A stretch of DNA of 5,968 bases from Clostridiales bacterium (GTDB lineage Bacteria > Bacillota > Clostridia > Lachnospirales > Lachnospiraceae), in the NCBI GenBank assembly GCA_019420425.1, contig JAHZHG010000086.1:3299-9266 (forward strand). Reading direction: 5' to 3'. The translations under genes and the position numbers were made by a program. This document shows, in pieces, positions 5,435 through 5,968 of the stretch. Position 1 is the stretch's first letter; every line of letters starts with the position of its first letter. The notes below the pieces were generated by a model. It was not told the DNA's origin and did no database searches. It saw only the letters and a program-made list of their open reading frames with translations.

Positions 5435-5968
5435 ATGGATTATATTGTGCGTGCCACGGCTGCCCAGGGTCAGATCCGTGCGTTTGCATCGACAACAAAG
5501 GAAACGGTGGAAAAGGCCAGAAGCCTGCATCAGACCAGCCCTGTGGCCACAGCGGCCCTTGGCCGCCTGCTGACCGCAGGAGGAATGATGGGCGTGATGA
5601 TGAAGGGAGATAAGGACATACTGACCCTTCAGATCCGGGGAGACGGCCCCATCGGCAAAATTACAGTGACTGCCGATGCAATGGCAAACGTAAAGGGCTA
5701 TGTAAATAATCCTGAGGTACTGATCCATGCAAAGCCAAATGGAAAGCTGGATGTATCCGGCGCCATCGGCAGGGGTATGCTTCAGGTCATTAAGGATTTG
5801 GGAATGAAGCAGCCGTACAGCGGCCAGTGTGAGCTTCAGACCGGGGAAATCGCCGAGGATCTGACCTATTATTTTGCCACCTCGGAGCAGGTGCCCTCCA
5901 GCGTGGGCCTGGGCGTGCTGCTGGATAAGGACAATACGGTAAAGCAGGCCGGAGGCTTCATCATCCAG
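5435..5968 (+). CDS. hslO: Hsp33 redox-regulated chaperone HslO, N-terminal part, 3' truncated by window edge
   Basis: The first 178 residues of HslO, which is normally about 290 residues. HslO is a cytosolic holdase chaperone switched on by oxidative unfolding: oxidants such as hypochlorite or peroxide with heat form disulfides in a C-terminal zinc centre and expose a binding surface for unfolding proteins. Visible family blocks are RGDGPIGKI (68-76), GYVNNPEV (88-95), SGAIGRGMLQVIKDLG (108-123), YSGQCELQTGEIAEDL (128-143), EQVPSSVGLGVLL (151-163) and AGGFIIQ (172-178). The reading frame is open to the last base, so the gene continues right of the window. The zinc-binding cysteines (CXC and CXXC) lie beyond the edge and cannot be checked. 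Cys132 in the visible part is not one of them. Placement directly after a methyltransferase in a probable operon gives no direct clue to regulation. Confidence 0.95.
   Translation, partial: MDYIVRATAAQGQIRAFASTTKETVEKARSLHQTSPVATAALGRLLTAGGMMGVMMKGDKDILTLQIRGDGPIGKITVTADAMANVKGYVNNPEVLIHAKPNGKLDVSGAIGRGMLQVIKDLGMKQPYSGQCELQTGEIAEDLTYYFATSEQVPSSVGLGVLLDKDNTVKQAGGFIIQ

Noticed and set aside
4580..5728. Long minus-strand open frame (382 codons) opposite the methyltransferase and hslO
   Set aside because: It runs in register with both sense genes, has the same codon-usage explanation, and crosses two well-supported genes and their gap.
2..5968. Terminators, CRISPR arrays, tRNA/rRNA, insertion sequences, riboswitches
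   Set aside because: Gaps between genes are at most 24 nt; no hairpin with a T-run, no spaced direct repeats, no transposase motifs and no RNA-gene-like sequence were seen.

Overview
The window suggests a Gram-positive, low-to-moderate-GC anaerobe of the Clostridia, most likely Lachnospiraceae-like. This is inferred from protein style (clostridial HisC, a DUF2156 protein, an HslO preceded by a methyltransferase), strong AGGAGG-type ribosome binding sites and tight gene packing. No marker here fixes a genus or species.

Layout, all on the + strand: (1) the 3' part of an ABC exporter with fused membrane and ATPase domains (2-880, cut by the left edge); (2) a soluble DUF2156 / phosphatidylglycerol lysyltransferase-domain protein (896-1822); (3) a class I/II PLP-dependent aminotransferase (1826-3025); (4) a histidinol-phosphate aminotransferase family protein, HisC-like (3025-4089); (5) a small multi-spanning membrane protein of the small multidrug export family (4110-4607); (6) a class I SAM-dependent methyltransferase (4613-5410); (7) the 5' part of hslO, the redox-regulated Hsp33 chaperone (5435-5968, cut by the right edge).

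The gaps between genes are 15, 3, -1, 20, 5 and 24 nt. None could hold both a terminator and a promoter, and no terminator-like hairpin followed by a T-run was seen. The simplest reading is one polycistronic unit that begins left of the window and continues right of it. The two aminotransferases overlap by one base (TAATG), and the methyltransferase lies 5 nt after its neighbour with only a weak, distant Shine-Dalgarno, so translational coupling is likely at both places.

Functionally this looks like a housekeeping neighbourhood rather than an accessory island: an exporter, a possible aminoacyl/acyl transferase, two transaminases probably tied to amino-acid metabolism, a small membrane protein, a methyltransferase and an oxidative-stress chaperone. 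No mobile element, CRISPR array, RNA gene, phage gene or defence system was found. The points worth a second look are modest: an Ala replacing the usual PLP-contacting Asn in the HisC-like enzyme, the paired aminotransferases outside any visible his operon, the grouping of the DUF2156 protein with them, and an in-phase slippery heptamer in the methyltransferase. No convincing undescribed system is visible.
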